DNA of 64,000 nucleotides from an uncultured Pelagibacteraceae bacterium (GTDB lineage Bacteria; Pseudomonadota; Alphaproteobacteria; Pelagibacterales; Pelagibacteraceae): NCBI GenBank assembly GCA_902622805.1, contig CACNRG010000003.1, positions 1 to 64,000 of the forward strand, read 5' to 3'. Shown piece by piece: positions 35,132 to 48,272 of this stretch (position 1 is its first letter; each line of letters starts with the position of its first letter). The notes under the pieces were generated by a model. It saw only the letters and a program-made list of their open reading frames with translations, ran no database searches and was not told where the DNA came from. The position numbers and the translations under genes were made by a program.

Positions 35132-36112
35132 ATGATGAAATTCAAAAATTTATTACTAATAAAATTATTAGTTTTGTTAAATCTATTTGTACCTAAAATT
35201 TTATATGCTGATAATCATAATATTTATGAAACGCTTGAGTTAATTAAAAAAGATATTAAGACACTTGAGAAAGCAGTCTATTCAGGTTCAATTGAAATCA
35301 ATAATAATACAGAGGGATCATCAAACTTTGATAATAATTCAGAGGATGTTCTAACTAGACATCTTTTAAAATTATCAGAAATTGAAAATCAATTTCAGCA
35401 ACTTACAAATAAATTTGAAGAAATAAATTTTAAATTAGATAAATTATCTAACAGACTTTCAAAAGTTCAAGCAGATAATCAAATCAGATTTCAAGATATT
35501 GAAACCTCTATGACTTCAGGAGAGAGTATAAAAAAAGTTGTAAAGAAACCATCACAAGATGAAATCTTGCCAGGCTCATCTACACCACAAGATTTAGGAT
35601 CTATATCTTATAAGGATACTGAAACAAATGATACAACCCAAAAAATTGAGTCAGTTGAAACAACAGCTTCTGTAGTAATGGAAACTTTTCAAGCTGAAGA
35701 AAAAATTTTACCTAAAGACGCTCCTGATAAGCAATATGAATTTGCAACTAGTTTCTTAAAAGTAGGAGACTATCCAACAGCAGAAAGAGCATTTAGAGAA
35801 TTTGTTTTGTCCAATCCAGATCATCAGTTGGCTGGTAATGCCCAATATTGGTATGCCGAAACTTTTAGAATTAGGCAATTATATACTGATGCAGCGGCTG
35901 CTTATTTAGAGGGATATCAGAAATATCCAGAAGGAGAAAAAGCTCCAGTTAATTTATTAAAGTTAGGAGTATCAATGGTGCAAATTGGAGAAAAGGACCA
36001 AGGGTGTAAAATGATAAATGGTGTTGAAAAACAATATCCAAAGGCAAGCCAATCTGTTATTCAAAAAGCCAAATATGAGTCTCAAAAATTTGAATGCAAT
36101 CAAAACTCATAA
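35132..36112 (+). CDS. cpoB: Cell division coordinator CpoB (YbgF)
   Basis: The 326-residue protein has an N-terminal signal peptide ending near LYA (about residue 27), a coiled-coil part (about 75-125), a low-complexity linker and a C-terminal TPR domain starting near KQYEFATSFLKVGDYPTAERAF. This is the layout of CpoB, which ties Tol-Pal to septal peptidoglycan synthesis. It is the last gene of the tol cluster. Two ATG codons (35132 and 35135) could start it. Confidence 0.88.
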   Translation: MMKFKNLLLIKLLVLLNLFVPKILYADNHNIYETLELIKKDIKTLEKAVYSGSIEINNNTEGSSNFDNNSEDVLTRHLLKLSEIENQFQQLTNKFEEINFKLDKLSNRLSKVQADNQIRFQDIETSMTSGESIKKVVKKPSQDEILPGSSTPQDLGSISYKDTETNDTTQKIESVETTASVVMETFQAEEKILPKDAPDKQYEFATSFLKVGDYPTAERAFREFVLSNPDHQLAGNAQYWYAETFRIRQLYTDAAAAYLEGYQKYPEGEKAPVNLLKLGVSMVQIGEKDQGCKMINGVEKQYPKASQSVIQKAKYESQKFECNQNS

Positions 36113-37100
36113 AAATTTAATATCGAAGTTATCGAATAAAAAAATAAAAAGTTTTTTTAAAATATTTGAAAAAAATTTCGAAATTAAAGAAAGTTTTGCA
36201 GTAGCTGTATCTGGAGGCCCAGATAGTCTAGCTTTAGCTTTTTTAACCAAAATTTTTTCAATTAAACATAATTTAAACTGTAAATATTTTATTGTTGATC
36301 ATAAACTTAGAAAAAATTCTACTCTTGAGGCTAAAAAAGTAAAAAAAATTTTAAGTAGTTTTGGTATTAAAGTTGAATTGCTTACTTGGAGAGGAAAAAA
36401 ACCAGTGAGTAATATTCAATCCTTAGCAAGAAAAAAAAGATATAATTTATTGATTTCAAAATGTAAAAGTCTAAAAATCTCAAACTTAATTGTAGGTCAT
36501 CATTTAGATGATCTATTTGAAAATTTTTTTATTAGAATGATTAGAGGCAGTGGATTAAAAGGCCTTACTTCATTTGGAAAAAAAACGACAATAGATGAAA
36601 TAAATTTAATTAGACCTCTATTAAATTTTGAAAAAAAAAATTTGGAATATATATCCGATTATGTTTTTAATTTTTTTGTTAAGGATCCATCAAATGAGAA
36701 TATTGATTTCAAAAGAGTGAAAATAAGAAAAATAATTAACGATTTTAAGTTCAGCGGACTTAATCAGGACAAATTATTTTTAACATTAAAAAATTTAAAA
36801 ATTTCAGATAAGTCTATTAAATTTTATACTGAGCAAAATAAAAGAGATAATTCAACCCTAGATAAAAAAAATAAAAAATTAATTTTAAATGAGATTTTTT
36901 TCAGCCAACCCTACGAAGTGGTATTCAGATCTTTTTCAGATTCTCTTAAAATTATTGGTAAACGATATTTTACAGCTAGAGGAAAAAAAATTGATAATAT
37001 TTTGCAAATGATTGAAAAAAATGCTTTAAAAAAAGAGACACTGGGAGGATGTATAGTGAAAAAGGTTAATCGGACAGTAATTATTACAAAAGAGTACTAA
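36075..37100 (+). CDS. tilS: tRNA(Ile)-lysidine synthase
   Basis: The protein has the PP-loop motif [14 protein letters not shown] and the downstream [25 protein letters not shown], the TilS N-terminal catalytic domain. TilS makes lysidine in the anticodon of the AUA-reading tRNA. The C-terminal part is short compared with E. coli TilS (342 residues here against 432). The frame is open back to 36018, but I choose the ATG at 36075, which leaves a 38-base overlap with cpoB; later starts are possible. In alphaproteobacteria tilS commonly precedes ftsH. Confidence 0.87.
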   Translation: MSLKNLNAIKTHKNLISKLSNKKIKSFFKIFEKNFEIKESFAVAVSGGPDSLALAFLTKIFSIKHNLNCKYFIVDHKLRKNSTLEAKKVKKILSSFGIKVELLTWRGKKPVSNIQSLARKKRYNLLISKCKSLKISNLIVGHHLDDLFENFFIRMIRGSGLKGLTSFGKKTTIDEINLIRPLLNFEKKNLEYISDYVFNFFVKDPSNENIDFKRVKIRKIINDFKFSGLNQDKLFLTLKNLKISDKSIKFYTEQNKRDNSTLDKKNKKLILNEIFFSQPYEVVFRSFSDSLKIIGKRYFTARGKKIDNILQMIEKNALKKETLGGCIVKKVNRTVIITKEY

Positions 37101-37108
37101 TTTTGACA

Positions 37109-37139
37109 CTTGTTTAATTTGTAATAATTCTTATCTTAC
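37109..37139 (+). promoter_or_regulatory. Predicted RpoH (sigma-32) promoter of ftsH
   Basis: CTTG (37109-37112), 17 bases, then CTTATCTTAC (37130-37139) agrees with the alphaproteobacterial heat-shock consensus CTTG-N17/18-CYTATNTNNG at all positions except the last. The start site would fall within a few bases of the ftsH ATG at 37144. ftsH is a known RpoH target in other bacteria and rpoH itself is in this window. Confidence 0.6.
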
Positions 37140-37143
37140 AACT

Positions 37144-39045
37144 ATGAATTTTAAAAACTTAGCAATGTGGGCCATCATAGTTTTTTTGACGATTGGCCTT
37201 TACAATATGTTTAAAAATCCTCAATCAAATGTTAGAGGGGGGAATCAAATCATATTTTCTGAATTTTTGACATCGGTTGATAATGGAGAGATTCTAAAAG
37301 TTGAAATTCAAGGCAATAACATAAAAGGAGTTTTTTCAAATGGAAACAGTTTCTCAACATATGCGCCTAACGATCCAAATTTAATTGAAAAACTCTCAGC
37401 TAAAGGAGTAAGTATATCTGCAGCTCCAATAGATGAAAAGATGCCATCATTATTTGGAGTACTTTTATCTTGGTTCCCAATGTTATTATTAATTGCTGTT
37501 TGGATTTTTTTCATGCGTCAAATGCAAGGTGGAAAAGGTGGAGCAATGGGTTTTGGTAGATCTAAGGCTAAGATGATGAATGAATTAAAAGGTAAAGTAA
37601 CATTTAATGATGTTGCTGGTGTAGAAGAGGCTAAGGAAGAAGTTGAAGAGATCGTAGAGTTTTTAAAAGATCCAAAAAAATTTAGTAGACTTGGAGGAAA
37701 AATTCCAAGAGGAGCTTTACTTGTAGGTCCGCCAGGTACTGGTAAAACTTTATTAGCAAGAGCTATAGCAGGTGAAGCGGGAGTACCTTTTTTTACAATT
37801 TCAGGATCTGATTTCGTAGAAATGTTTGTAGGTGTTGGAGCATCAAGAGTTAGAGATATGTTTGAACAAGGAAAAAAGAACTCACCATGCATAATATTTA
37901 TAGATGAAATCGATGCAGTTGGAAGAAGTAGAGGAGCTGGCCTAGGAGGTGGTAATGATGAAAGAGAACAGACCTTAAACCAGTTGCTAGTTGAGATGGA
38001 TGGTTTTGATACAAATGAAGGAGTAATTATTATTGCTGCAACAAATAGACCAGACGTTTTAGATCCTGCATTATTAAGGCCAGGAAGATTCGACAGACAA
38101 GTTGTTGTTTCAAACCCAGATATTATCGGAAGAGAAAAAATTTTAAAAGTTCATGTTAAAAAAATTAAAATGGCTCCAGATGTCAACTTAAGAACTGTTG
38201 CAAGAGGTACGCCTGGATTTTCAGGAGCAGATTTAGCTAACATTGTTAACGAAGCTGCATTGTTAGCAGCAAGAAAAAATAAAAGAATTGTTACATTAAA
38301 TGAATTCGAAGAGGCTAAAGATAAAGTCATGATGGGAGCAGAAAGACGTTCAATGGTTATGACTGAAGATGAAAAAAAATTAACTGCCTATCACGAGGGA
38401 GGACATGCTCTTGTATCTTTTAATATGCCTAACTATGATCCGATTCATAAAGCAACAATAATTCCAAGAGGAAGAGCATTAGGTATGGTTATGAATTTGC
38501 CAGAGAGAGACCAACATGGTCATTCAATTAAATATTTAAAAGCTAGATTAGCAGTATGCTTCGGTGGAAGAGTTGCTGAGGAAGTAATTTTTGGAAAAGA
38601 TAATATATCTACAGGAGCTGGAGGAGGTTCTGGATCAGATATCAATCAAGCTACTCAACTTGCTAGAGCTATGGTCACAAAGTATGGAATGAGCGAAGAA
38701 ATGGGACCAGTTGAATATGGAGAAAATCAAGAAGAAGTCTTTTTAGGAAGATCGGTAACACAAACCCAATCAGTTTCTGAGGAAATTGCTCAGAAAATTG
38801 ATAAAGAAATTAGAAAGTTAGTTGATGAAGGATATAATAAAGCAAGAGAAATTTTAACTAATAAGATCGACGATTTGCACAAAATTGCTAAAGCACTCAT
38901 AACTTATGAAACTTTAACTGGTGAAGAAATTGAAAATATTATTAATAAAAATATATATCCTACAGATAAACAAGATTTAAAAGCTGAAGATGACAAAGGT
39001 TCAGCAATGGATGTAATGGGCCTTAAACCAAAAATTGTTCATTAA
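37144..39045 (+). CDS. ftsH: ATP-dependent zinc metalloprotease FtsH
   Basis: The 633-residue membrane protease has two N-terminal spans (about 7-22 and 103-123) around a small periplasmic domain, an AAA module with Walker A GPPGTGKT near residues 195-202 and [10 protein letters not shown], and the zinc motif HEGGH at 417-421 (commonly HEAGH). It degrades misfolded membrane proteins and, in E. coli, RpoH and LpxC. It has its own promoter candidate after tilS. No clear ribosome site precedes the ATG. Confidence 0.97.
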   Translation: MNFKNLAMWAIIVFLTIGLYNMFKNPQSNVRGGNQIIFSEFLTSVDNGEILKVEIQGNNIKGVFSNGNSFSTYAPNDPNLIEKLSAKGVSISAAPIDEKMPSLFGVLLSWFPMLLLIAVWIFFMRQMQGGKGGAMGFGRSKAKMMNELKGKVTFNDVAGVEEAKEEVEEIVEFLKDPKKFSRLGGKIPRGALLVGPPGTGKTLLARAIAGEAGVPFFTISGSDFVEMFVGVGASRVRDMFEQGKKNSPCIIFIDEIDAVGRSRGAGLGGGNDEREQTLNQLLVEMDGFDTNEGVIIIAATNRPDVLDPALLRPGRFDRQVVVSNPDIIGREKILKVHVKKIKMAPDVNLRTVARGTPGFSGADLANIVNEAALLAARKNKRIVTLNEFEEAKDKVMMGAERRSMVMTEDEKKLTAYHEGGHALVSFNMPNYDPIHKATIIPRGRALGMVMNLPERDQHGHSIKYLKARLAVCFGGRVAEEVIFGKDNISTGAGGGSGSDINQATQLARAMVTKYGMSEEMGPVEYGENQEEVFLGRSVTQTQSVSEEIAQKIDKEIRKLVDEGYNKAREILTNKIDDLHKIAKALITYETLTGEEIENIINKNIYPTDKQDLKAEDDKGSAMDVMGLKPKIVH

Positions 39046-39050
39046 TTTTA

Positions 39051-40103
39051 ATGTCTAGATATTACACAAGGGTGTGTAATTTCTATTATGGAAATGAGTC
39101 AAAAAAATTAGTAAAAAATAAAAAATCTATCGCTTTAAATCAGATTAAAGAAATCTCCTTTGATCAAATAGAAATAATAACAAGGAAGTCAAAAAAAAAA
39201 ATTTCTATTGATCAAATAAAAAATTTATCTCAACCACTTAAAAATAAAATAAATTTAGATTTAAAAAAAATTAAATCAAAAAAAAAAAATTTTGCTAATC
39301 TTAATTTTCAGAATATACCAAATATATTAGGTGTGCTTAATTTAACACCTGATAGTTTTTCAGATGGAGGAAAATTTAATACTAAAAAAAGGGGAGTTAC
39401 ACAGGCTCTACATTTATTTAGTTCAGGGGCAAATTTAATTGATGTTGGTGGTGAGTCAACAAGACCAGGATCAAAAAAGATTAAAGAAAATTTAGAATGG
39501 GGTAGAATAAATAAAATTTTAAAATCAATAGGTAAAAAAATACCATTATCTTTAGACACAAGAAAATCAAATATTATGAAGAGAGGTATAAAACTAGGTG
39601 TTAGGTTAATTAATGATATTTCAGGATTAAATTTTGATAGTGAAACTATAAATGTTTTAAAGAAATATAAAATTCCTTTTGTAATTCATCATTCAAAAGG
39701 AATTCCAGAAAATATGCAAAAAAATCCAAATTATAAAAATGTTTTGCTGGATATTTACGATTTTTTTGAGAAAAAAATAAAACTATTAAGATCAATTGGT
39801 ATCAATCATAACAATATAATAATAGATCCTGGAATAGGCTTTGGAAAAAATTTGAAACATAATATGACCCTAATACACAACATTTCAATTTTTCATTCAT
39901 TAGGTTTTCCTATACTTGTTGGAAATTCAAGAAAAAGTTTTGTTAAGAAATTGTCAGGAAAAAATGATACTAAATTACGTATTGGCGGAACAATGGCTTC
40001 TTCAATTTACTTAATGATGCAAGGAGTTCAAATTCTAAGAATTCATGATGTAAATGAAATAATGCAAGGCATAAAAGTTTTTAAAAAGATAATTAATAAT
40101 TAA
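39051..40103 (+). CDS. folP: Dihydropteroate synthase with N-terminal extension
   Basis: The DHPS barrel begins near residue 85 with NILGVLNLTPDSFSDGG and has DVGGESTRPGS, INDISGLNFD, IIDPGIGFGK and VGNSRKSF, all family landmarks. It joins p-aminobenzoate to the pterin in folate synthesis. The first ~84 residues are a lysine-rich region absent from E. coli FolP (282 residues); related alphaproteobacterial proteins also carry extra N-terminal sequence, so a normal lineage feature is likely. It overlaps glmM by one base. Confidence 0.92.
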   Translation: MSRYYTRVCNFYYGNESKKLVKNKKSIALNQIKEISFDQIEIITRKSKKKISIDQIKNLSQPLKNKINLDLKKIKSKKKNFANLNFQNIPNILGVLNLTPDSFSDGGKFNTKKRGVTQALHLFSSGANLIDVGGESTRPGSKKIKENLEWGRINKILKSIGKKIPLSLDTRKSNIMKRGIKLGVRLINDISGLNFDSETINVLKKYKIPFVIHHSKGIPENMQKNPNYKNVLLDIYDFFEKKIKLLRSIGINHNNIIIDPGIGFGKNLKHNMTLIHNISIFHSLGFPILVGNSRKSFVKKLSGKNDTKLRIGGTMASSIYLMMQGVQILRIHDVNEIMQGIKVFKKIINN

Positions 40104-41434
40104 TGACAAAAAAATATTTTGGTACAGATGGTATTAGAGGCCCCATCAATAGTGAAAATATTAATGGCAACATGTTTTTTAAATTTGGTTTAGCAAGTGG
40201 AACGTATTTTAAGTCTCAAAAAAAAAGAAAACAAACAGCGATAATCGCTAAAGATACTCGATTATCAGGATATACTTTAGAGCCAGCATTAGTCTCTGGT
40301 TTAGCTTCTGCAGGAATGCATGTTTATACTTTAGGACCCCTTCCGACAAATGGATTAGCTATGCTCACAAAAGCAATGAAAGCAAATTTGGGTATTATGA
40401 TAACTGCATCTCATAATCCACATAATGATAATGGTTTAAAATTATTTGGACCTGATGGGATGAAATTATCAGATAAGATAGAAAAAAAAATTGAAAGTCT
40501 TATAGATAAAAAAATTACAAAAAACCTTTCGAAACCAGAAAAATTAGGAAGAGTAAAAAGATTAGAGACTGGAACTAAAGATTATATCAAGATTTTGAAA
40601 AAAAATTTTACGAAAGAATTTAATTTAAGAGGATTGAGAATTGTAATTGATTGTGCTAACGGGGCTGGCTACAAGGCTGGACCTGAATTATTGAGATCTT
40701 TAGGAGCAAAAGTAATACCTATTGGTGTTAGCCCTAATGGTTTAAATATTAATAAAGATTGTGGCTCAACATTTCCTCAAAAGATCAGGTCAGCAGTCAA
40801 AAAATATAAAGCACATATTGGTATTTCTTTAGACGGTGATGCAGATAGAATTATTATGTGTGATGAAAGAAGCAATATTATTGATGGAGATCAAATTATT
40901 GCCGCTTTAGCCACAAGATGGAAAAACAAAAAAATGTTAAAAGGAGGAGTTGTTGGTACATTAATGTCAAACTATGGTTTAGAAAAGTATTTCAAAAAGG
41001 AAGGCATTAAATTTATACGTGCTAATGTCGGAGATAGATATGTAAAGGAAAAAATGCAAAAAAATAAATTTAATTTAGGTGGTGAGCAATCAGGTCATAT
41101 TATTTTGGGTAAATTTGCAACTACAGGTGACGGTTTACTTGTTGCTTTAGAGTCTCTGTTTGCATTAAGAAAAGGAAAAAAGGCAAGTGATTTTTTTGAC
41201 AAGTTTATAAAAACACCTCAGTTGTTAAAAAATATTGAAGTAAAAGATAAAAACATAATAAATAGATCAACTATTAAAGATTCTATAAAATTTGCATCTA
41301 AATTAATGAAAGGCAGAGGAAGGATACTTGTAAGAAAATCGGGAACTGAGTCAAAAATAAGAGTAATGGGAGAAAGTGATGATGAGGCTCTTTTATCAAA
41401 ATGTATTAATATTATTGTAAAAAAAATAAAATAA
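40103..41434 (+). CDS. glmM: Phosphoglucosamine mutase
   Basis: The 443-residue enzyme has FGTDGIRG at the start, the phosphoserine loop TASHNPHNDNG (Ser103), the metal loop DGDADR near residue 242, GGEQSGH and the C-terminal RKSGTESKIRVM. It makes glucosamine-1-phosphate for peptidoglycan and LPS. folP-glmM order is widely conserved. The following thiD start (TTG) is one base after the stop. Confidence 0.97.
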   Translation: MTKKYFGTDGIRGPINSENINGNMFFKFGLASGTYFKSQKKRKQTAIIAKDTRLSGYTLEPALVSGLASAGMHVYTLGPLPTNGLAMLTKAMKANLGIMITASHNPHNDNGLKLFGPDGMKLSDKIEKKIESLIDKKITKNLSKPEKLGRVKRLETGTKDYIKILKKNFTKEFNLRGLRIVIDCANGAGYKAGPELLRSLGAKVIPIGVSPNGLNINKDCGSTFPQKIRSAVKKYKAHIGISLDGDADRIIMCDERSNIIDGDQIIAALATRWKNKKMLKGGVVGTLMSNYGLEKYFKKEGIKFIRANVGDRYVKEKMQKNKFNLGGEQSGHIILGKFATTGDGLLVALESLFALRKGKKASDFFDKFIKTPQLLKNIEVKDKNIINRSTIKDSIKFASKLMKGRGRILVRKSGTESKIRVMGESDDEALLSKCINIIVKKIK

Positions 41435-41435
41435 T

Positions 41436-44430
<2,995 letters not shown>

Positions 44431-44471
44431 AGCAGAGTTTATTTAATTAATTTTTTTAAATTTTCAATAAT

Positions 44472-45452
44472 TTATTCTTTAGTATTTCTTAGCATTTTTA
44501 AGATATTACTCAGTTCTTTTGGTAAAATTGAGTAAAAAATCATTTCTTCTTTTGTTCGAGGATGAATAAATCCTAAAGTTTTTGCGTGTAAAAATTGCCT
44601 ATTTAATTCTGTGATTGATTTTTCTAAATTTGGATCAATATTTTTTAGTTTTTTAAATTTTTTTTTATATTTGTCATCACCGATAATGCTATTACCTTTA
44701 TAGTTCATATGGACTCTTATTTGATGTGTTCTTCCAGTTTCTAATCTACATTCTACCAAACTTAATGTTGGGATTTTTTCATTTTCAAAGATTTCTATTG
44801 TTTTGTAATTTGTTACAGCTTTCTTTCCTTTTGACCTACTGACTTCCATAAGCTGTCTGTTCTTGGAACTTCTAACAATACAGGTTTCAATCTTTCCTGA
44901 AGAGGGCCTTAGTTTACCCCAGGTCAAAAGCTGATACTCTCTTATAATTGTGTGTTTACTGAATTGTTTTGATAAATTTTCATGAGTTTCATTATTTTTT
45001 GCAATTACAACTAAGCCAGATGTATTTTTATCAATCCTATGTACAATGCCAGGTCTTAATTCATCTCCAATATTTGATAAAGACTTTTTATCATAATGCA
45101 TTAATGCATTTACTATTGTCCTATCATAATTACCAGCTCCAGGATGCATTATAATTCCAGCTGGTTTGTCAATTATTAAAAGATCATTATCCTCATAAAT
45201 TATTTTTAATTTAAAATCATAAGGTTTAAGGGAGGCCTGTTCAGGCTGCGGTATTGAAAGATTTATCTTATCTCCAGTGTTCACTTTTTTTGAGGGAGTA
45301 TTTAAAATCTTATTATTTAATTTAAGTTTTTGTTTTAATATTAAATTCTTAATTCTAGTCCTACTAATTAACTCTGCTCTTTTGTTAATAAGAACATCAA
45401 TTCTTAAATTGTTTTCGCTTTCTTTTACTATAAAATTAATGTTTTTTTCCAT
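44472..45452 (-). CDS. rluD: 23S rRNA pseudouridine synthase, RluD-like
   Basis: The 326-residue protein has an N-terminal S4 domain (about 1-75), then the catalytic stretch GIVHRIDKNTSGLVVIAKN with the essential Asp near residue 139, and RLETGRTHQIRVHM near 235. It is of the RluA/RluD group, and RluD modifies helix 69 of 23S rRNA. rluD beside rpoH is the usual alphaproteobacterial order. It is divergent from the tRNA-Arg gene. Confidence 0.92.
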   Translation of the reverse strand: MEKNINFIVKESENNLRIDVLINKRAELISRTRIKNLILKQKLKLNNKILNTPSKKVNTGDKINLSIPQPEQASLKPYDFKLKIIYEDNDLLIIDKPAGIIMHPGAGNYDRTIVNALMHYDKKSLSNIGDELRPGIVHRIDKNTSGLVVIAKNNETHENLSKQFSKHTIIREYQLLTWGKLRPSSGKIETCIVRSSKNRQLMEVSRSKGKKAVTNYKTIEIFENEKIPTLSLVECRLETGRTHQIRVHMNYKGNSIIGDDKYKKKFKKLKNIDPNLEKSITELNRQFLHAKTLGFIHPRTKEEMIFYSILPKELSNILKMLRNTKE

Positions 45453-45475
45453 AAAATGTAATATTAATACTATAT

Positions 45476-45552
45476 GCGCTTGTAGCTCAACTGGATAGAG
45501 CGCCTGACTTCGGATCAGGAGGTTCTGGGTTCGACTCCTAGCAGGCGCACCA
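45476..45552 (+). tRNA. tRNA-Arg (TCG)
   Basis: The 77-base gene folds as a cloverleaf: acceptor GCGCTTG/CAGGCGC, D stem GCTC/GAGC, anticodon stem CCTGA/TCAGG with loop CTTCGGA (anticodon TCG, reading CGA and relatives), and T stem CTGGG/CCTAG with loop TTCGACT. The CCA end is encoded. It lies between rluD and the ABC permease gene, whose stop is only two bases away on the opposite strand. Confidence 0.95.
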
Positions 45553-45554
45553 CT

Positions 45555-46346
45555 CTATTCCCCAATATTAATTAAAGTTCCCTTATCTCTGGCTTTATCG
45601 AAAGAATAATAAAATACATATATTGATAAAATTAAATAGAAGGTATTTAGATAAAGTGCATTTAAGATATTTTGAAAATTGACCTCACTATTAACTAGTA
45701 TATTTCTTGTTTCTTCAAAAATATAAACTAGAGGAAGTGCATAAGCTATTGATTGAAAAATTTTTGGTAATATTTCTACAGGATAATATATGCAACCAAA
45801 TGGAGCTAATAAAAACATAGTTGACCAAGCGATATTTTCAAAAGATGGACCAAATCTTAACAAACCTGCTGACACAAATAAACCAAGAGTAATTCCAAAA
45901 ATATATAAACTTAAAAAAAGAAAAGCTAAAGGCAAACCAAGATTAAATAAAGAAATTCCAAATAATGGTGAGGTTAATAGTATTGCCGGAACTAAACCGA
46001 TTAAAGCTCTTATTAACGCCGTAAATACAAGAGAAGTAATGATTTCACTAATTTTCATAGGAGCAATAAATAGATTAGTAAAATTTCTACTCCAAATTTC
46101 CTCTAAAAATAACATATTGAAGCCAATACTTGTTCTAAATAAAAAATCATACAGAATTGCACAAGAAAGAATTACACCAACTGCACCACTGTAATAAGAA
46201 CTATGAGCAGCAAAAAAATTAGATATAAAACCCCATAGAGTAATTTGAATAGAAGGCCAATAAATTAAGTCTAATATTCTTGGAAATGATCTTGTGATTA
46301 AATAAAAATGTCTCAAAAAAAGACCATAAATTCTAGTTATACTCAT
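45555..46346 (-). CDS. ABC-2 type transporter permease
   Basis: The 263-residue protein has about six membrane segments and the ABC-2 permease layout, with an N-terminal cytoplasmic helix (RIYGLFLRHFYLITRSFP) and a late LAPFGCIYYPVEILPKIFQSIAYALPLVY, typical of the family. Its start overlaps the ATPase gene by four bases. The pair would export a lipid, drug or polysaccharide; the substrate is not visible. It is conserved-looking core rather than island sequence. Confidence 0.85.
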   Translation of the reverse strand: MSITRIYGLFLRHFYLITRSFPRILDLIYWPSIQITLWGFISNFFAAHSSYYSGAVGVILSCAILYDFLFRTSIGFNMLFLEEIWSRNFTNLFIAPMKISEIITSLVFTALIRALIGLVPAILLTSPLFGISLFNLGLPLAFLFLSLYIFGITLGLFVSAGLLRFGPSFENIAWSTMFLLAPFGCIYYPVEILPKIFQSIAYALPLVYIFEETRNILVNSEVNFQNILNALYLNTFYLILSIYVFYYSFDKARDKGTLINIGE

Positions 46347-47071
46347 TTTTCACTTCTTACGATTTCTAAAAAAACTTCCTCTAAATTTTTTCTTCCATAT
46401 TTTTTAATCAATTCATTTGGTATTCCTTTATCTACTATGATACCATCTTTCATCATCAGTACAGAGCTGCATAATCTTTTGACCTCGTCCATATTATGTG
46501 ATGCGAGTAGAACTGATATTTTTTTCTCTTTTTTGTAATTTTCTAAAAAAGTTCTTACAAAATCCCCTGTTTCAGGGTCTAGTGAAGCCGTTGGTTCATC
46601 CAAAAGTAGAACTGAAGGATCATTTATTAGAGCTTTAGCAAGACTAACTCTATTTTTTTGACCAGAGGATAGCTCACCAGTGACCTTATTTAAAAGTTCA
46701 TTTAATCTTAATTTGTTGGCAAGATAATCGATACGTTCATTGAGATTTTTTACATTATATAATTTTCCGTAAACAATTAAATTTTGTTTTACTTTAAGTT
46801 TTTTTGGTAACTCAACATAAGGTGATATAAAATTCATTTTATGTAGAAGAGATATTTTATTTTCCTCTATATTAGTTCCATTGATCAATACATTTCCACT
46901 TGTTGGTTTCAATAAACCCAATATCATTCCAATAGTTGTTGTTTTTCCACAACCGTTTGGGCCCAATAAACCTACCATTTCATTTTCATTTATTTTAAAA
47001 TTAATATTAGTAACAGCATGTTTAGACTTATATTTTTTTGAAAGATTGATTACTTCAATAGAATTTGTCAT
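46343..47071 (-). CDS. ABC-2 type transporter ATP-binding protein
   Basis: This 242-residue ATPase has Walker A GPNGCGKTT near residue 36, signature LSSGQKNRVSLAKAL near 138, and Walker B VLLLDEPTASLDPE. It drives the adjacent permease. The signature has LSSGQ instead of the usual LSGGQ. It starts just at the stop of the Sua5 gene (one-base overlap). Confidence 0.9.
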   Translation of the reverse strand: MTNSIEVINLSKKYKSKHAVTNINFKINENEMVGLLGPNGCGKTTTIGMILGLLKPTSGNVLINGTNIEENKISLLHKMNFISPYVELPKKLKVKQNLIVYGKLYNVKNLNERIDYLANKLRLNELLNKVTGELSSGQKNRVSLAKALINDPSVLLLDEPTASLDPETGDFVRTFLENYKKEKKISVLLASHNMDEVKRLCSSVLMMKDGIIVDKGIPNELIKKYGRKNLEEVFLEIVRSEK

Positions 47072-48003
47072 CAGTATTTAGAAGCTCTATTAAGTCTATC
47101 ATTTATTGTTTTGCCAAGACCAATGTTGGGAATTTTTTCAACTGCTATCTTTTTATAGCCATCTTTTTTTATTTTTCTTAAAGTTGAATATAAATTTTTT
47201 GCGGCTTGATCTAAATCATTTATCCTAGATAAATAATAATAATTTTTTAAGTGAATATTTCTTTTTTTAATCAATACAAAAGCCTCATCTTTGTATGGCA
47301 ATTTTACATTATTTCTCAAAGGTACTCCCGGTGAGTAATGAAGAGAAAATAATCCTGGAGAAATTTTCTTTTTTGTATTTGTTTTAATTAACAATTTTTT
47401 ATTTAATATTTTTTCAATTTTTGAGATATCTAGACCGCCATATCGTAATACAGAAGGTTTATTTAAAAGGTTTAGAATTGTAGATTCTAAACCGATTTTA
47501 CTTTTTCCACCATCTAAGATAAATTTAATTCTAACTCCAAATTCATCTTTAACATCAGAAGCCTTAACAGAGCTTAATCTTGAAGATATATTAGCACTGG
47601 GTGCAGCTAAAGGGTAATTGAGTTTTTTTAATAATTTCCTAAATAGATAATGTTTAGGAAATCTAACAGCTAGAGTCTTTTTTTTATTATTAACAAATTT
47701 TGAAATTTTAGAATTTTTCTTCAATTTCAGAATATATGTTATTGGTCCAGGAGAAAATTCTTTGTAGAGCTTTAAAAAATTTTCATTCAATTCACAATCT
47801 TTTTTAAGTTGATCAAGGTTATAATAATGAACAATTAGTGGATTGTTTAAAGGTCTTTTTTTTATCTTAAATATTTTTTTTACCGAAACATTAGAGTAAG
47901 CATTACCAGCCAAACCATATACGGTTTCTGTTGGAACAGCTATGCAATCGTTATTATTAAGATGTTTTTCTGCTTTTTTGATATTTGATTGAATAGATTT
48001 CAT
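47071..48003 (-). CDS. sua5: Threonylcarbamoyl-AMP synthase, long Sua5 type
   Basis: The 310-residue protein has the YrdC domain: VPTETVYGLAGNA, IFKIKKRPLNNPLIVH, and RFPKHYLFRKLL and PLAAPSANISSRLSSV. A C-terminal Sua5 domain follows from about residue 205 with SPGLFSLHYSPGVPL. It makes the threonylcarbamoyl-AMP used to form t6A on tRNAs that read ANN codons. It is divergent from xseB with 20 bases between. Confidence 0.93.
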   Translation of the reverse strand: MKSIQSNIKKAEKHLNNNDCIAVPTETVYGLAGNAYSNVSVKKIFKIKKRPLNNPLIVHYYNLDQLKKDCELNENFLKLYKEFSPGPITYILKLKKNSKISKFVNNKKKTLAVRFPKHYLFRKLLKKLNYPLAAPSANISSRLSSVKASDVKDEFGVRIKFILDGGKSKIGLESTILNLLNKPSVLRYGGLDISKIEKILNKKLLIKTNTKKKISPGLFSLHYSPGVPLRNNVKLPYKDEAFVLIKKRNIHLKNYYYLSRINDLDQAAKNLYSTLRKIKKDGYKKIAVEKIPNIGLGKTINDRLNRASKY

Positions 48004-48023
48004 GTATTAATAATCATTATTAT

Positions 48024-48272
48024 ATGAAAGATAAAATTTTACCACCTGAATATGAACAGAGCTCTCTTGAAGAGCTTACAGAAAAAGCTAACAAAATAAT
48101 TGAGTCATTAGAAAAAGAAAATGATTTAAATAATTCAATTGAAAGATATCAGCAACTTTTACGATTAAACAATATAATCGAAAAAAAATTTCAAAAAGAT
48201 CTAAGATCTATAACAGATGAAACAAGTAAAAAAATAAAAAATCTTATAAAAAAAAATGAAAAAAGAGCTTAG
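48024..48272 (+). CDS. xseB: Exodeoxyribonuclease VII small subunit
   Basis: The 82-residue acidic helical protein has the XseB pattern: SLEELTEKANKIIESLEKEN, then LNNSIERYQQLLRLNN (variant of LEESLKLYEEG). It forms exonuclease VII with XseA, which is not in the window. It lies just before the FPP synthase gene, the usual xseB-ispA-dxs order, overlapping it by 17 bases. Confidence 0.85.
   Translation: MKDKILPPEYEQSSLEELTEKANKIIESLEKENDLNNSIERYQQLLRLNNIIEKKFQKDLRSITDETSKKIKNLIKKNEKRA

Noticed and set aside
45790-46194. Long open frame opposite the ABC-2 permease
   Set aside because: It is a shadow of the permease gene, with no family pattern and low-complexity composition.
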